64,000 nucleotides of DNA from Acinetobacter sp. ANC 5054 (GCF_002135295.1 NZ_NEGG01000014.1:1-64000), one strand, 5' to 3'. Counted from the first letter of the stretch, positions 26,942 through 36,755 are shown. Made by a program: numbers and translations. The notes: generated by a model from the sequence alone, not told the origin.

Positions 26942-29557
26942 TTAAACATTCCCTTCCAAGAAATCCTGTGCAAAGCGCTGCAATACACCACCCGCTTCAT
27001 ACACATGCACTTCTTCTTCAGTATCCAAACGACAGGTTACAGGCACTTTAACAATTTCATTTTTGCCATCTGCCGTAGAACGCTCAACCACTAAAGTTAA
27101 GTCAGAACGCGGCGCAATATTACCTATCACGCTATACAACTCTGTACCATCAAGCTTTAACGTTTTACGGTCTGTACCCGCTTTAAACTCAAGCGGTAAC
27201 ACGCCCATACCTACAAGGTTAGTACGGTGAATACGCTCAAAACCTTCCGCAACAATCACTTCTACACCAGCAAGGCGCACACCTTTAGCAGCCCAGTCAC
27301 GGCTCGACCCCTGACCATAGTCCTTACCCGCAATAATGATCAGCGGTTGCTTACGGTTCATGTAAGTTTCAATCGCTTCCCACATACGCATCACTTCGCC
27401 TTCAGGCTCTACACGCGCTTTTGAACCTTGCTTGATCGTACCGTCAGAACGTACCACCATTTCATTGAACAATTTTGGATTGGCAAATGTTGCACGCTGC
27501 GCCGTTAAATGGTCACCGCGGTGGGTTGCGTATGAGTTGAAGTCTTCTTCAGGTACGCCCATTTTATGCAAATACTCACCTGCAGCCGAATCCATCATAA
27601 TCGCATTCGATGGAGACAAATGATCCGTGGTGATGTTATCTGGCAAGATTGCAAGCGGACGCATATTGGCAAGTGTACGCGGTGCAGCCAAAGCGCCTTC
27701 CCAATACGGCGGACGGCGGATGTATGTACTTTGCGGACGCCAATCATAAAGTGGACTTGCCGCTTGTACACGCTCGCCCAAATCAAACATTGGAATGTAG
27801 ACTTTCTTAAATTGCTCAGGTTTTACAGCCACTTTTACCAGTGCATCAATTTCTTCATCAGACGGCCAAATGTCTTTAAGGTAAATTGGATTACCGTCTT
27901 TGTCATTGCCCAATGAATCAGTTTCGATGTCAAAACGAATCGTCCCTGCAATCGCATACGCCACAACTAATGGTGGAGATGCCAAGAATGCTTGTTTTGC
28001 ATAAGGATGGATACGGCCGTCAAAGTTACGGTTACCTGAAAGTACCGCAGTTGCGTACAAGTCACGGTCAATAATTTCTTGCTGAATCACTGGATCTAAC
28101 GCACCAGACATACCATTACAGGTCGTACACGCATAGGCCACGATACCAAAACCAAGTTTTTCTAAATCACCCAACACGCCTGCTTCTTCTAGGTATAACG
28201 CTGCTGCTTTAGAACCCGGTGCAAATGATGATTTCACCCAAGGTTTACGCACGAGTCCTAGCTCATTGGCTTTACGTGCAAGCAAACCTGCTGCTACTGT
28301 ATTTCGTGGGTTTGATGTATTGGTACAAGACGTAATGGCTGCAATAATCACCGCGCCATCTGGCATTAAACCTTCTGCTTCTTGTGCACGCGCTGCTTCT
28401 AAGTTGCCTGCAATGCCTTTTTCTTTCAGATCAGCCGTTGAAACACGTGCATGTGGGTTTGATGGGCCAGCAATGTTACGAGTTACCGTTGAAAGGTCAA
28501 AACGAAGTACACGTGGATATTCTGCCGCTGTCATATCAGACGCCCAAAGACCAATTTCTTTGGCATAGGCTTCAACCAATTTCACTTGGTCTGCTTCACG
28601 GCCTGTCAGGGTGAGATAATCAATGGTGTTTTGATCGATGTAGAACATTGCAGCCGTTGCGCCATATTCAGGAGTCATGTTCGAAATGGTTGCACGGTCG
28701 CCCACAGACATGCTGTCTGCGCCTTCACCGAAGAACTCAAGGTACGCACCAACAACACGCTCTTTACGTAAGAACTCAGTTAAAGCCAACACGATATCTG
28801 TTGCGGTAATGCCTGCTTGACGTTGACCTACCAGCTCTACACCAATAATGTCAGGCAGACGCATCCAAGATGCACGACCGAGCATTACGTTTTCAGCTTC
28901 TAAGCCACCAACACCAATTGAAATCACACCCAATGCATCAGTATGTGGCGTATGTGAGTCTGTACCCACGCAAGTGTCTGGGAAAGCCACGCCTTCACGG
29001 TTTTGCACCACTGGAGACATTTTCTCCAAGTTAATTTGGTGCATGATGCCGTTACCCGCAGGAATCACATCGACATTTTCAAAGGCTGTTTTGGTCCATT
29101 CAATAAAGTGGAAACGGTCTTCGTTACGACGGTCTTCAATCGCACGGTTTTTCTCAAAAGCATCTGGATCAAAACCACCAAATTCCACAGCCAATGAATG
29201 GTCAACGATGAGCTGTGTTGGCACAACTGGATTGACTTTAGATGGATCACCACCTTGGTCTGCAATCGCATCACGTAGACCTGCAAGGTCAACCAATGCC
29301 GTTTGCCCTAGAATGTCGTGACACACCACACGCGCTGGATACCATGGAAAGTCATGATCTTGTTTACGGAAAATAAGTTCTTTTAACGATTGCTCTAAGA
29401 TTGCAGGGTCGCATTTACGCACCAACTGTTCTGCAAGTACTTTTGATGTATATGGAAGTTTGGCATATGCGCCTGGCTGAATGCTTTCAACGGCTTCACG
29501 CACATCAAAAAATTCTAGCTGGGTGCCTTGCAGCGGTTTACGGTAGTTGTTGTTCAT
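26942..29557 (-). CDS. acnD: Fe/S-dependent 2-methylisocitrate dehydratase AcnD
   Basis: 871 residues with the aconitase fold. The three [4Fe-4S] cysteines are visible: one in ITSCTNTSNPRN and two in ACTTCNGMSG. The active-site blocks TDSHTPHTDALG, GSSRDWAAKG and RIHRTNLVGMGVLPLEF also appear. The length and the opening MNNNYRKPLQGTQLEFFDVREAVE fit AcnD, which dehydrates 2-methylcitrate in propionate breakdown, rather than the longer AcnA. The usual prpB and prpC partners are absent here. A short inverted repeat at 29593-29610 upstream may be its operator. The last 32 bases are duplicated at 26203-26234. Confidence 0.85.
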   Translation of the reverse strand: MNNNYRKPLQGTQLEFFDVREAVESIQPGAYAKLPYTSKVLAEQLVRKCDPAILEQSLKELIFRKQDHDFPWYPARVVCHDILGQTALVDLAGLRDAIADQGGDPSKVNPVVPTQLIVDHSLAVEFGGFDPDAFEKNRAIEDRRNEDRFHFIEWTKTAFENVDVIPAGNGIMHQINLEKMSPVVQNREGVAFPDTCVGTDSHTPHTDALGVISIGVGGLEAENVMLGRASWMRLPDIIGVELVGQRQAGITATDIVLALTEFLRKERVVGAYLEFFGEGADSMSVGDRATISNMTPEYGATAAMFYIDQNTIDYLTLTGREADQVKLVEAYAKEIGLWASDMTAAEYPRVLRFDLSTVTRNIAGPSNPHARVSTADLKEKGIAGNLEAARAQEAEGLMPDGAVIIAAITSCTNTSNPRNTVAAGLLARKANELGLVRKPWVKSSFAPGSKAAALYLEEAGVLGDLEKLGFGIVAYACTTCNGMSGALDPVIQQEIIDRDLYATAVLSGNRNFDGRIHPYAKQAFLASPPLVVAYAIAGTIRFDIETDSLGNDKDGNPIYLKDIWPSDEEIDALVKVAVKPEQFKKVYIPMFDLGERVQAASPLYDWRPQSTYIRRPPYWEGALAAPRTLANMRPLAILPDNITTDHLSPSNAIMMDSAAGEYLHKMGVPEEDFNSYATHRGDHLTAQRATFANPKLFNEMVVRSDGTIKQGSKARVEPEGEVMRMWEAIETYMNRKQPLIIIAGKDYGQGSSRDWAAKGVRLAGVEVIVAEGFERIHRTNLVGMGVLPLEFKAGTDRKTLKLDGTELYSVIGNIAPRSDLTLVVERSTADGKNEIVKVPVTCRLDTEEEVHVYEAGGVLQRFAQDFLEGNV

Positions 29558-29592
29558 AGCGTTCCTGCCCTCGGTCTTTCATTTTTTATGCG

Positions 29593-29610
29593 TTGTCTTT
29601 AAATAGACAA
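29593..29610. promoter_or_regulatory. possible operator upstream of acnD
   Basis: TTGTCT and AGACAA are 6-bp inverted arms with a 6-bp spacer, 36-53 bp upstream of the acnD start. They have the layout of a GntR-type site. The regulator is not in the window. Confidence 0.35.
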
Positions 29611-30147
29611 TTCATCTTTGTTCGTTAGGCATACTACACTGCCAAAAACCCATTTCCCAAATCTTATAAATTTCAAATGTTTATATATAAAAACAGGGTT
29701 TTTAGAAACGTTTTGTTACATTAACTTTGAAATATTTGCTCTAAATGGACTTTTTTGAGGGAAAAAGTGGATATTCGGCATCATTCTTTAGTCTAAGGAT
29801 AAATTCACTGCGTAATAATTCATCGATTCATCTTCAGATTTGAGTAAAAATTAATCTCTATTTATTTTTACCTTAATTATCAATAAATTAAATACCATTA
29901 TAAATATGTGAAATCTATAGGGCTTTTATGTGACCTTATACACATTTTTATTGTTAACCTTATCTTAATTCTCAATTAATCCCCATTTACAGGGATAGCT
30001 TCTAAGTTTCCTACTCTCTGATAATAAACGCATAGTTTATAAGATAGTAGTTTGTTGTATCTGCCAAATAAATTGCAAATTTACAATAAGTTAGCCTCGA
30101 TACACCTTGACTACTGTTATCCCGTCATCAAGCTTTGGGGAAAGATC
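29611..30147. other. AT-rich intergenic region between divergent genes
   Basis: No gene is seen. It should hold the promoters of acnD (minus) and the multicopper oxidase (plus). The frame from 30052 continues in line with the oxidase but has no ribosome site, so I take it as leader. Confidence 0.5.
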
Positions 30148-32253
30148 ATGACAAAAATTAAAACAGTTATCGGGGCTGGATGCCTCTTAAGTTGTCTCAC
30201 CTTCATTGCCTGTGGTGACAACGACAAATCAACATCGAACAATGAAGTACCTGAGCAAGAGGAAGAAATTGATTCACCTACGGTGGTATCTAATCCACCG
30301 CGCTTAAAAGCCAATACGCAAGGTGAGCACGAACTCATCATTGCCTATAAACGCCAAGCTTTGTTTGATCCTGAAACGGGTGAAAATGACACACTTCATG
30401 TGCGTGGGTATCTCACTAAGCCTGAACTTTGGAGCAGTAAAAATGCAGATGGTAGCGTAAGTGATGTGCTTGTCGGCCCGCAAATACGCGCTAAACAAGG
30501 TGAAAGTTTAAAAATTCATTTGGTGAATAATCTACCCGCAGAGTCAACAGAAACTTGCCCAGACCCCGTACCAAACATTAACCAAGGGAATTGTTTTAAT
30601 ACCACGAATATACATACACATGGTCTTTGGGTGAGTCCACAAGGCAATAGCGATAACGTATTTCTCACCTTAAAACCAAATCAAGATTTTCATTATGAAT
30701 TTAAGATTGAACCCAATCATCCTGCGGGTACGTTTTGGTATCACTCGCATGTTCATGGTTCAACGGCAATTCAAGTTTCCAGCGGTATGGCGGGTCCTTT
30801 GATTATTGAGGGAGATCGTAAACCGGTTGTTGCCAATGGGCAGATTCAGCAAACAGGTGATTTGGACATTTTATGGAAAAATCAGAAATCCCAAAAATAT
30901 GATCATGAAAAAATCATGCTGTTCCAGCAAATTCAATACAATGAAGATTGCGACAGTAAGTTGAGCCAAGAGATTGGATCACCGTGCATCTATTCATTGG
31001 AAGATTATTCAAAATTGGATATCCCGACTTCATGGGCAGAAGAAAACCGTTTTACCAGTATTAATGGCAAAATGTTCGGTGAAATCAAAGTCGATCAAAA
31101 CCAATATCACCGCTGGCGTATGATTCATGGCGGTATTCGTGACACCATTGGTTTGACCATTAAAGAACTTCCGGATTCAACGGCATACACCGCTGAACAA
31201 ACCATTGATGAATGTAAAAAATATCAAACAACCTCAATGTCATCTCAATTTAAAAAATTGAAAACATTGCCGCTGTATACCATTGCACAAGATGGTCTGA
31301 CCATGGGACAGGTGCAAAAGCAAGGCATTGCAATCTTCCAACCAGGCTACCGTTTTGATGCCATGCTGTCTTTCCCAAGTACCAATAAATATTGTGTTTA
31401 TGATGCAAAATTGAATCTAGAAGATGAAATTAATGCGCCAGAAGAAAATCCATTGCTACGCCGTGTGCCAGAAGAAAAACTGAATACACAATTGCTCGGT
31501 TGGGTGAATGTTCAAGCCACACAGCTTCCTGCACAAAGCCCTTATGATTATTTAAAAGCTCAGGCAACAAATATTGGTCTTGCGCCAGAAGTGATCAGCC
31601 AAGTCGCGAAAGGTGATCTTTCTGCATTTATTTCACATGCAAGTTTGATGACAACCGAAGTCGATGAAATGATCAAAGATATGGCAAAACAAATTACCAA
31701 TTTTGACATTCTGTTCAATCCAGATGGCAGCTTTAAGTTTGGTTTGCGCCATGAAGAAAATGGAACATTAATTAGCTTTGGCGATGCCTACCATGGTGAT
31801 GATCATACCCACCACAGCTATGTTCGCAAGCTACCAATTGGGAAAACTCAAGAATGGGAGTTAAGCAGTAACGTCGCAAGTCACCCTTTCCATATTCATG
31901 TCAATCCATTTCAAGTGGTAAAAATTTTGGATGAAGATGGTGTTGATGTCAGTGCCATTGGCAGCTCAGACAAAGACACAGCGGGCAATATAGACTCGCA
32001 ATATCACGGCATGAAAGGTGTATGGAAAGATACTTTATTTGTTAAACAAGGCTATAAACTCATTGTACGCAGCAAGTATGAAAAATTTGAAGGTGACTTT
32101 GTATTGCATTGTCATATCTTAGATCATGAAGATCAAGGCATGATGGAAACCGTACGGATTTGTGGTGACAAATATGACTGTAATAGCGAACCGCCGTCAC
32201 ACCACTCTACGATGGATATGAGTGCAAGCGACATGTCTGCACATGATCATTAA
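30148..32253 (+). CDS. multicopper oxidase, lipoprotein
   Basis: The start at the ATG at 30148 has GGGGAAAG upstream and yields a lipoprotein signal (TFIAC lipobox, Cys22), so the protein is probably membrane-bound in the periplasm. Cupredoxin copper ligands are present in order: HTHGLW, WYHSHVHG, then late HPFHIHVNPF and HCHILDHEDQGMM. Together these are type 1, 2 and 3 copper sites. The C-terminus is rich in Met and His (MDMSASDMSAHDH), typical of copper-resistance oxidases. It is 701 residues long, has no copB neighbour, and ends at a good terminator. Copper handling is inferred from the family. Confidence 0.9.
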   Translation: MTKIKTVIGAGCLLSCLTFIACGDNDKSTSNNEVPEQEEEIDSPTVVSNPPRLKANTQGEHELIIAYKRQALFDPETGENDTLHVRGYLTKPELWSSKNADGSVSDVLVGPQIRAKQGESLKIHLVNNLPAESTETCPDPVPNINQGNCFNTTNIHTHGLWVSPQGNSDNVFLTLKPNQDFHYEFKIEPNHPAGTFWYHSHVHGSTAIQVSSGMAGPLIIEGDRKPVVANGQIQQTGDLDILWKNQKSQKYDHEKIMLFQQIQYNEDCDSKLSQEIGSPCIYSLEDYSKLDIPTSWAEENRFTSINGKMFGEIKVDQNQYHRWRMIHGGIRDTIGLTIKELPDSTAYTAEQTIDECKKYQTTSMSSQFKKLKTLPLYTIAQDGLTMGQVQKQGIAIFQPGYRFDAMLSFPSTNKYCVYDAKLNLEDEINAPEENPLLRRVPEEKLNTQLLGWVNVQATQLPAQSPYDYLKAQATNIGLAPEVISQVAKGDLSAFISHASLMTTEVDEMIKDMAKQITNFDILFNPDGSFKFGLRHEENGTLISFGDAYHGDDHTHHSYVRKLPIGKTQEWELSSNVASHPFHIHVNPFQVVKILDEDGVDVSAIGSSDKDTAGNIDSQYHGMKGVWKDTLFVKQGYKLIVRSKYEKFEGDFVLHCHILDHEDQGMMETVRICGDKYDCNSEPPSHHSTMDMSASDMSAHDH

Positions 32254-32300
32254 TACTTGTCGCTGATATTGGTCAGCAATATTTAATCCTGCACAACACT

Positions 32301-32325
32301 AGCCCATAGCAATATGGGCTTTTTG
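32301..32325. terminator. Rho-independent terminator
   Basis: AGCCCATA (32301-32308) and TATGGGCT (32313-32320) form an 8-bp stem with loop GCAA, then a T run. Confidence 0.85.
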
Positions 32326-32396
32326 TTTGCCTATCGGCTGCGCTTGCTGCAAAATATCAAGATTAATTATATGTAAATTTTACACAGAGGCTGGTC

Positions 32397-33122
32397 ATGA
32401 CAACGTCTATGGCATTTACATCTTTCACTTTAAATGGTGTCGATGCACAAAAATTTCTTCAAGGGCAAGTCACTTTACATGTAGAGCGTCTGGAAGAAAA
32501 TGTAACGCGTTATACAGCAATCTGCGACCTGAAAGGCCGTATCCATTTTGGTCTATGGTTAACGAAACTTAATGCTGAAAGTTTTGTAATTGTGACTACA
32601 CAAGATCAAGCTGAAGAATTTGCCAAACACATTAAAAAATTTGGTGCGTTCTCTAAAATGAAATTGGAAGAAGCAGGTCAAGTATATCCATCACTCACGG
32701 GTGAACAAACGACTTTTGCCGCTGAAGTGACCGATATTTCTGCGTGGGAAGTTCAAGCCATTCAAGCGGGTCAAGCTTATATTGATCAAGCCATTGAGCA
32801 TGTATTCCAACCGCAAGAATTACGTTTACATCAACGTGAAGGCGTGCACTATGACAAGGGTTGCTACCTTGGTCAGGAAGTCATTGCTCGTCTATGGTTT
32901 AAAGCTAAGCCGAAAGCATGGCTACACGCAATCTCTGCTACAGGCACTGCTCCTGCACAAGGCGAACAGCTTAATAAAGGCGTACAAGTCGTGAATAGCG
33001 CGGCTGTAGAAAATGGTTATGTGGCACTGGTTGTTGCTCGTCCAGAAGCATTGGAAGAGTTAGATGTGACTGTTTTAGCATTACCTGAAGCTTTGAATGG
33101 TGATGTGGCGAGACCGGCTTAA
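32397..33122 (+). CDS. ygfZ: YgfZ tRNA-modifying / folate-binding protein
   Basis: The signature KGCYLGQEV, with its conserved cysteine, lies near residue 161. GGCVT-like folate-fold blocks surround it (SFTLNGVDAQKFLQGQVT early, ENGYVALVV late). YgfZ helps Fe-S enzymes such as MiaB and binds folate. 241 residues is somewhat short for the family but contains the core. The ATG has GAGG upstream. Its terminator at 33154-33178 overlaps the start of the next gene. Confidence 0.9.
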   Translation: MTTSMAFTSFTLNGVDAQKFLQGQVTLHVERLEENVTRYTAICDLKGRIHFGLWLTKLNAESFVIVTTQDQAEEFAKHIKKFGAFSKMKLEEAGQVYPSLTGEQTTFAAEVTDISAWEVQAIQAGQAYIDQAIEHVFQPQELRLHQREGVHYDKGCYLGQEVIARLWFKAKPKAWLHAISATGTAPAQGEQLNKGVQVVNSAAVENGYVALVVARPEALEELDVTVLALPEALNGDVARPA

Positions 33123-33153
33123 GTCTATAATTTTTAGAATGTTGTGGTACATT

Positions 33154-33178
33154 AGCCTCTAAGTTTAGGGGCTTTTTT
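33154..33178. terminator. ygfZ terminator that contains the next gene's ribosome site
   Basis: AGCCTCTA pairs with TAGGGGCT, followed by six T and then the ATG at 33179. The TAGGGG in the 3' arm is also the only good ribosome site for that ATG. Folding of the terminator would hide it. Confidence 0.75.
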
Positions 33179-35071
33179 ATGACTGAAAAATTATATTATT
33201 GGGCGGAAAATTTAGAAGGCTATAGTTCTGACAATGAACAGGATTATGATCAAGTTGTAGAAATAAAACGCTTAAACTTTTTTATTGGTAAAAATAATGC
33301 AGGGAAAAGTCGATTTTTAAGAAATCTATATACTGAACAACAGCATATAGCGCTATTCACAAAATTTATTCTAAAAATCTATGAAAAAAAGGCTAGGAAA
33401 AAACTTGATGATTTAGAAAGCTTAGAAAAAGATAATTTCTCAGATATGTCTTTCGAATTAAGTAAACTTAGTAACCAATTTTCAACATACTATAAATCAT
33501 TATTTTTAAAAGAAAATAATAATAGCACTGAAATAGCAACAAAACTTCTCCAAATTGATAAGACTCTTAATTCACTTGTGAATTTTAAAACTCCAGAAAT
33601 AATTAAAGTTAAAAATTTAATTGAAAATCCAAATTCAATAAAACAAATTTTTAATGAAAAATATTATATACCAACATTAAGAGGGTTAAGATATTTTCAT
33701 TTAGATAAAAAAATCGATAATACAAAGCGGCCATATATTTGGCGCACTATGATTGACTATTTTACAGATGGAGAAGAAAAAGATCGTCAAAACTTAGCTA
33801 ACTTCATCATCTCAGGTGAGAATTTTTATGAAAATTTGACTAAATTTAGAAATGGGCAAGAACATCAATGGCAAATCATAGAAGATTATCAAAATGCTTT
33901 ATCCAGTTATTTTTTTAACAATGAACGAGTTGTCATTATTCCAATTCATGATGACAATATTCCACACATCAAAATTGGCAATGAACCACAATTTCCTATT
34001 TCGCAACTTGGCGATGGTTTACAACAAGTCATTATTTTGACTTATGAAGCATTTGTTAGTAAAAAAAATATTCATGCCTTCTTTATTGAAGAACCTGAAC
34101 TTCACATGCATGCAGGTATGATTCGTCAGTTAATGAACTTTTATTTGAATGAAACCAACCATTATTATTTCTTTACCACTCACTCAAACCATCTTTTAGA
34201 TATGGCAGATGAGTCTGATCAAGTTATTATTCAAAAATTTGTTAAAGAGCCTAAAAAAAATTCAAAAGAATTTGTTTTTAAAATTTATCGCTGTGACCGA
34301 GATCGTGACCTACTCGCCTCATTGGGTGTAAAACCATCTTCTGTCTACTTAGCCAATTGCACAATTTGGGTCGAAGGAATAACAGACCGTTTGTATATCA
34401 CTAAATATATGGAAAAATATTTAGCTGAGTTAGAAGAAACTGATACCAAACTGTATAAAAAATATCGTCGTTTTATGCCAAATTATCACTATACATTCGT
34501 AGAGTATGCGGGAAATAATTTGACACATTGGTCATTTAATGATGATTATGCAAATCATTTAGATGACAAAGGACTAAGTGCAAAAGCTATTGCCAGTGAA
34601 ATGCTCCTCATTGCAGATGGAGATATTCAAACAAAACCTGAACGTGTCAAGGCTTTACAAAAAGAACTCAAAAAAGAGAATTACTATATTCTTAAGTGTA
34701 AAGAAACCGAAAATACTCTACCTAAAAATTCGATTATTAATGTAGCTAAATCGAAGTTTACTCGATTGCAATCTGAAACTAAAAAAAGCTATGACATATC
34801 ATTAATCGATAAAATTACTGGTGATAATTACTTTGATCATAATGAGTTCGGAATCGGTAAACTCCTTGACCAAGCAATCAAAAAGCCCACATCTACAACG
34901 AAGAAAACTGCTTTTGCGGATGGCCAAGGTGTCGGCACTATTAAGTATAAACTGGATTTTTGCCGTGAAATCATTAAGGATTTTGATGAAAATCCTTATT
35001 GGAAACTTACACCTAAAGCAAAAGAACTTTGCGAACGTATTTTCGAACATATTGAAAAGTGTAATAAATAA
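33179..35071 (+). CDS. OLD-like AAA ATPase with C-terminal TOPRIM domain, 630 aa
   Basis: Walker A is GKNNAGKS (37-44). The ABC-type signature LGDGLQQV (278-284) and Walker B FFIEEPELH (301-309) come next, then the switch histidine in TTHSNH (333-338). A TOPRIM domain follows: VEGITDR gives E399, and LLIADGD gives D480 and D482. This is the layout of OLD-family and GajA-like proteins, which are ATP-controlled nucleases in anti-phage defence. No GajB-type helicase or reverse transcriptase lies next to it, so it fits a stand-alone class 1 OLD. It is AT-rich and sits as a single insert between ygfZ and a sugar dehydrogenase. Defence is inference. Confidence 0.85.
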   Translation: MTEKLYYWAENLEGYSSDNEQDYDQVVEIKRLNFFIGKNNAGKSRFLRNLYTEQQHIALFTKFILKIYEKKARKKLDDLESLEKDNFSDMSFELSKLSNQFSTYYKSLFLKENNNSTEIATKLLQIDKTLNSLVNFKTPEIIKVKNLIENPNSIKQIFNEKYYIPTLRGLRYFHLDKKIDNTKRPYIWRTMIDYFTDGEEKDRQNLANFIISGENFYENLTKFRNGQEHQWQIIEDYQNALSSYFFNNERVVIIPIHDDNIPHIKIGNEPQFPISQLGDGLQQVIILTYEAFVSKKNIHAFFIEEPELHMHAGMIRQLMNFYLNETNHYYFFTTHSNHLLDMADESDQVIIQKFVKEPKKNSKEFVFKIYRCDRDRDLLASLGVKPSSVYLANCTIWVEGITDRLYITKYMEKYLAELEETDTKLYKKYRRFMPNYHYTFVEYAGNNLTHWSFNDDYANHLDDKGLSAKAIASEMLLIADGDIQTKPERVKALQKELKKENYYILKCKETENTLPKNSIINVAKSKFTRLQSETKKSYDISLIDKITGDNYFDHNEFGIGKLLDQAIKKPTSTTKKTAFADGQGVGTIKYKLDFCREIIKDFDENPYWKLTPKAKELCERIFEHIEKCNK

Positions 35072-35086
35072 AAGTAATAGCTATTT

Positions 35087-35118
35087 AAAGCCAAAGCCTA
35101 AAAACTTTGGCTTTTTTA
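35087..35118. terminator. bidirectional terminator
   Basis: AAAGCCAAAG (35087-35096) and CTTTGGCTTT (35105-35114) form a 10-bp stem with A and T tracts, between the OLD-like gene and the convergent sugar dehydrogenase gene. Confidence 0.8.
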
Positions 35119-35119
35119 A

Positions 35120-36298
35120 CTATTCTTTTTCCCTCACATAATAAACCACCCCTACTCGATCATCCGAAAAATAAAAAGACTTTTCATCAATCTTATAAAT
35201 ATCAGCAGGTCTCCCATGCACTGTTTTACCGACTAAAAAGCCATCCATAAAGGTTTCAAGTTTTTGACCTTTGCGCATTATCGCAATTTTATAACCATGA
35301 CCAATGGCTTCGTCCGTAGAACCGTGCAAAGCCACTAAAAATGAATTTTTGATGATGTCATTGCTGTTCGGATCATCAAAATAATCAAAACCTAAAGCGG
35401 AGGAATGTGAAGGGAAATAAGCATAGGGTGCTGGTGCTTTTTTGCAGTCTGACAGACCTTTAAATTTAGGATCAGTCATCACCTTTCCCTTTACTGAATA
35501 ACACGATGGCCAGCCATAATCTGTATTCGATTTGAGCGCATAAAAGGTTTCATCAGGTTTAGCTTTACCCAAATGATCTACGCCTTGATTGGTCGCAAAT
35601 AAAAACTTTCCAATCCATTTCAAACCGACTGCATTACGTAAACCAGATGCATAAATCTTTTGATCTGAACCATCTGGATTCATCTCTATGACTGAGGCCC
35701 GTACTTTTTCCTTCTCTGCACAGGCATTGCAACTTGAACCTACAGACACATAAATTTTCCTATTTCCAGCAATCGCAATGGTTCGTGTTAAATGCCAACC
35801 GCCATATTTATAACTTAAGCCATAATCGGGAAATGTCGCCAACACGTCTGCTTTATTTGATGGCTTGGTTTCTCCTTTGCTGTATTTTTGCCGTGTCAGT
35901 TGGTGCGTTTCCGCCACATACAACCAATCTTGTCCTTGAGCATCGGTATAAAATTGAACTGAATTTGGATTTCTTAAACCGGTCAGATACGGAATGATTT
36001 TGCCGAATTTACCTGTTTCAGCATTCCAATCATCCAAAATATAAACTGTGCCCTTTTTATTGTCCGACAAATCAAACATATCTGTGACAAACATTCTGCC
36101 ATCTGGGGCTTGCGCAAAAAAGCGCACCCGTTTTAAACCTTCAGCGGCAGGGACGATTTCGTACTCTGCGGGCAGATTTAAGCTAAATTGCTTGCCATTT
36201 TTTAAGGTGATTGGGTGAGGAACAAGCTTGGGCTGCTGCGCCATACCTGTCATTGAATAGACTAAACTTATGAATAAGATGGACATTATTTTTATCAT
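35120..36298 (-). CDS. PQQ-dependent sugar (sorbosone) dehydrogenase-like protein
   Basis: A signal peptide (residues 4-20, cleavage near GMAQ) sends the protein to the periplasm. The mature chain of about 370 residues has the beta-propeller pattern of the soluble glucose/sorbosone dehydrogenase family: YLTGLRNPNSVQFY, YKYGGWHLTRTIAI, YASGLRNAVGLKW, KSNTDYGWPSCYS and a late HGSTDEAIGHGYK. The paired cysteines (CNAC, and later CYS and DCKK) may form disulfides. It would pass electrons from a sugar via PQQ. Substrate is not readable from sequence. It stands alone. Confidence 0.8.
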   Translation of the reverse strand: MIKIMSILFISLVYSMTGMAQQPKLVPHPITLKNGKQFSLNLPAEYEIVPAAEGLKRVRFFAQAPDGRMFVTDMFDLSDNKKGTVYILDDWNAETGKFGKIIPYLTGLRNPNSVQFYTDAQGQDWLYVAETHQLTRQKYSKGETKPSNKADVLATFPDYGLSYKYGGWHLTRTIAIAGNRKIYVSVGSSCNACAEKEKVRASVIEMNPDGSDQKIYASGLRNAVGLKWIGKFLFATNQGVDHLGKAKPDETFYALKSNTDYGWPSCYSVKGKVMTDPKFKGLSDCKKAPAPYAYFPSHSSALGFDYFDDPNSNDIIKNSFLVALHGSTDEAIGHGYKIAIMRKGQKLETFMDGFLVGKTVHGRPADIYKIDEKSFYFSDDRVGVVYYVREKE

Positions 36299-36448
36299 CG
36301 TAAATACATCTCAATAAATCATGTAAATTATTATTCATCATAAATGGGCTGCATATATTTTATTCGTTTTTTATTTTTAAAATATTTATCTATTTGATAA
36401 TGAAGATTTTTAAATTAATTCAAGCCCTAGATTATTAAAAATAGTAAA

Positions 36449-36476
36449 AGTAAGGAGGTAAAATTTACCTCCTTCT
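36449..36476. terminator. hairpin between genes, terminator-like
   Basis: GGAGGTAAA pairs with TTTACCTCC with almost no loop. A short T-rich run follows on the minus strand. It lies 35 bp past the stop of the gene at 36510. Confidence 0.5.
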
Positions 36477-36509
36477 CATACCGTGCTTTTTTATAATTTT
36501 TGCTTTAGT

Positions 36510-36755
36510 TTAAAAGCCATGAAACAACTTATTCATATCTTTACAAACATATTCTTTAAAGTGATAAGCGCGTGCATGTTTAGCATCAAATTTCGCTTCG
36601 ACATCATCCTTTTTAAAGACGTACACACGGTCATCTTTACTCACTAAAAATTCTGCACCGAGTTTCATCAGAAGTGCATCAATTTTGTCTTCATCAGCAA
36701 TCGACTCATCTGCATTAATTTTATCGTAGTTACGTTTAATGCCCTTTATAAACAT
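36510..36755 (-). CDS. small hypothetical protein, 81 aa
   Basis: The start at the ATG at 36755 has AGAGG upstream; the GTG one codon before is possible. It is a soluble, Lys- and Asp-rich protein with DEDKIDALLMKLGAEFLV and a charged C-terminal half. I recognise no family. It lies between a hairpin and the promoter region of the Sel1 gene. Confidence 0.6.
   Translation of the reverse strand: MFIKGIKRNYDKINADESIADEDKIDALLMKLGAEFLVSKDDRVYVFKKDDVEAKFDAKHARAYHFKEYVCKDMNKLFHGF

Noticed and set aside
28848..29321. Open frame of 157 aa opposite acnD
   Set aside because: It is the complementary-strand shadow of a highly conserved gene; its composition is Ser/Pro/Thr-rich as expected for such shadows.
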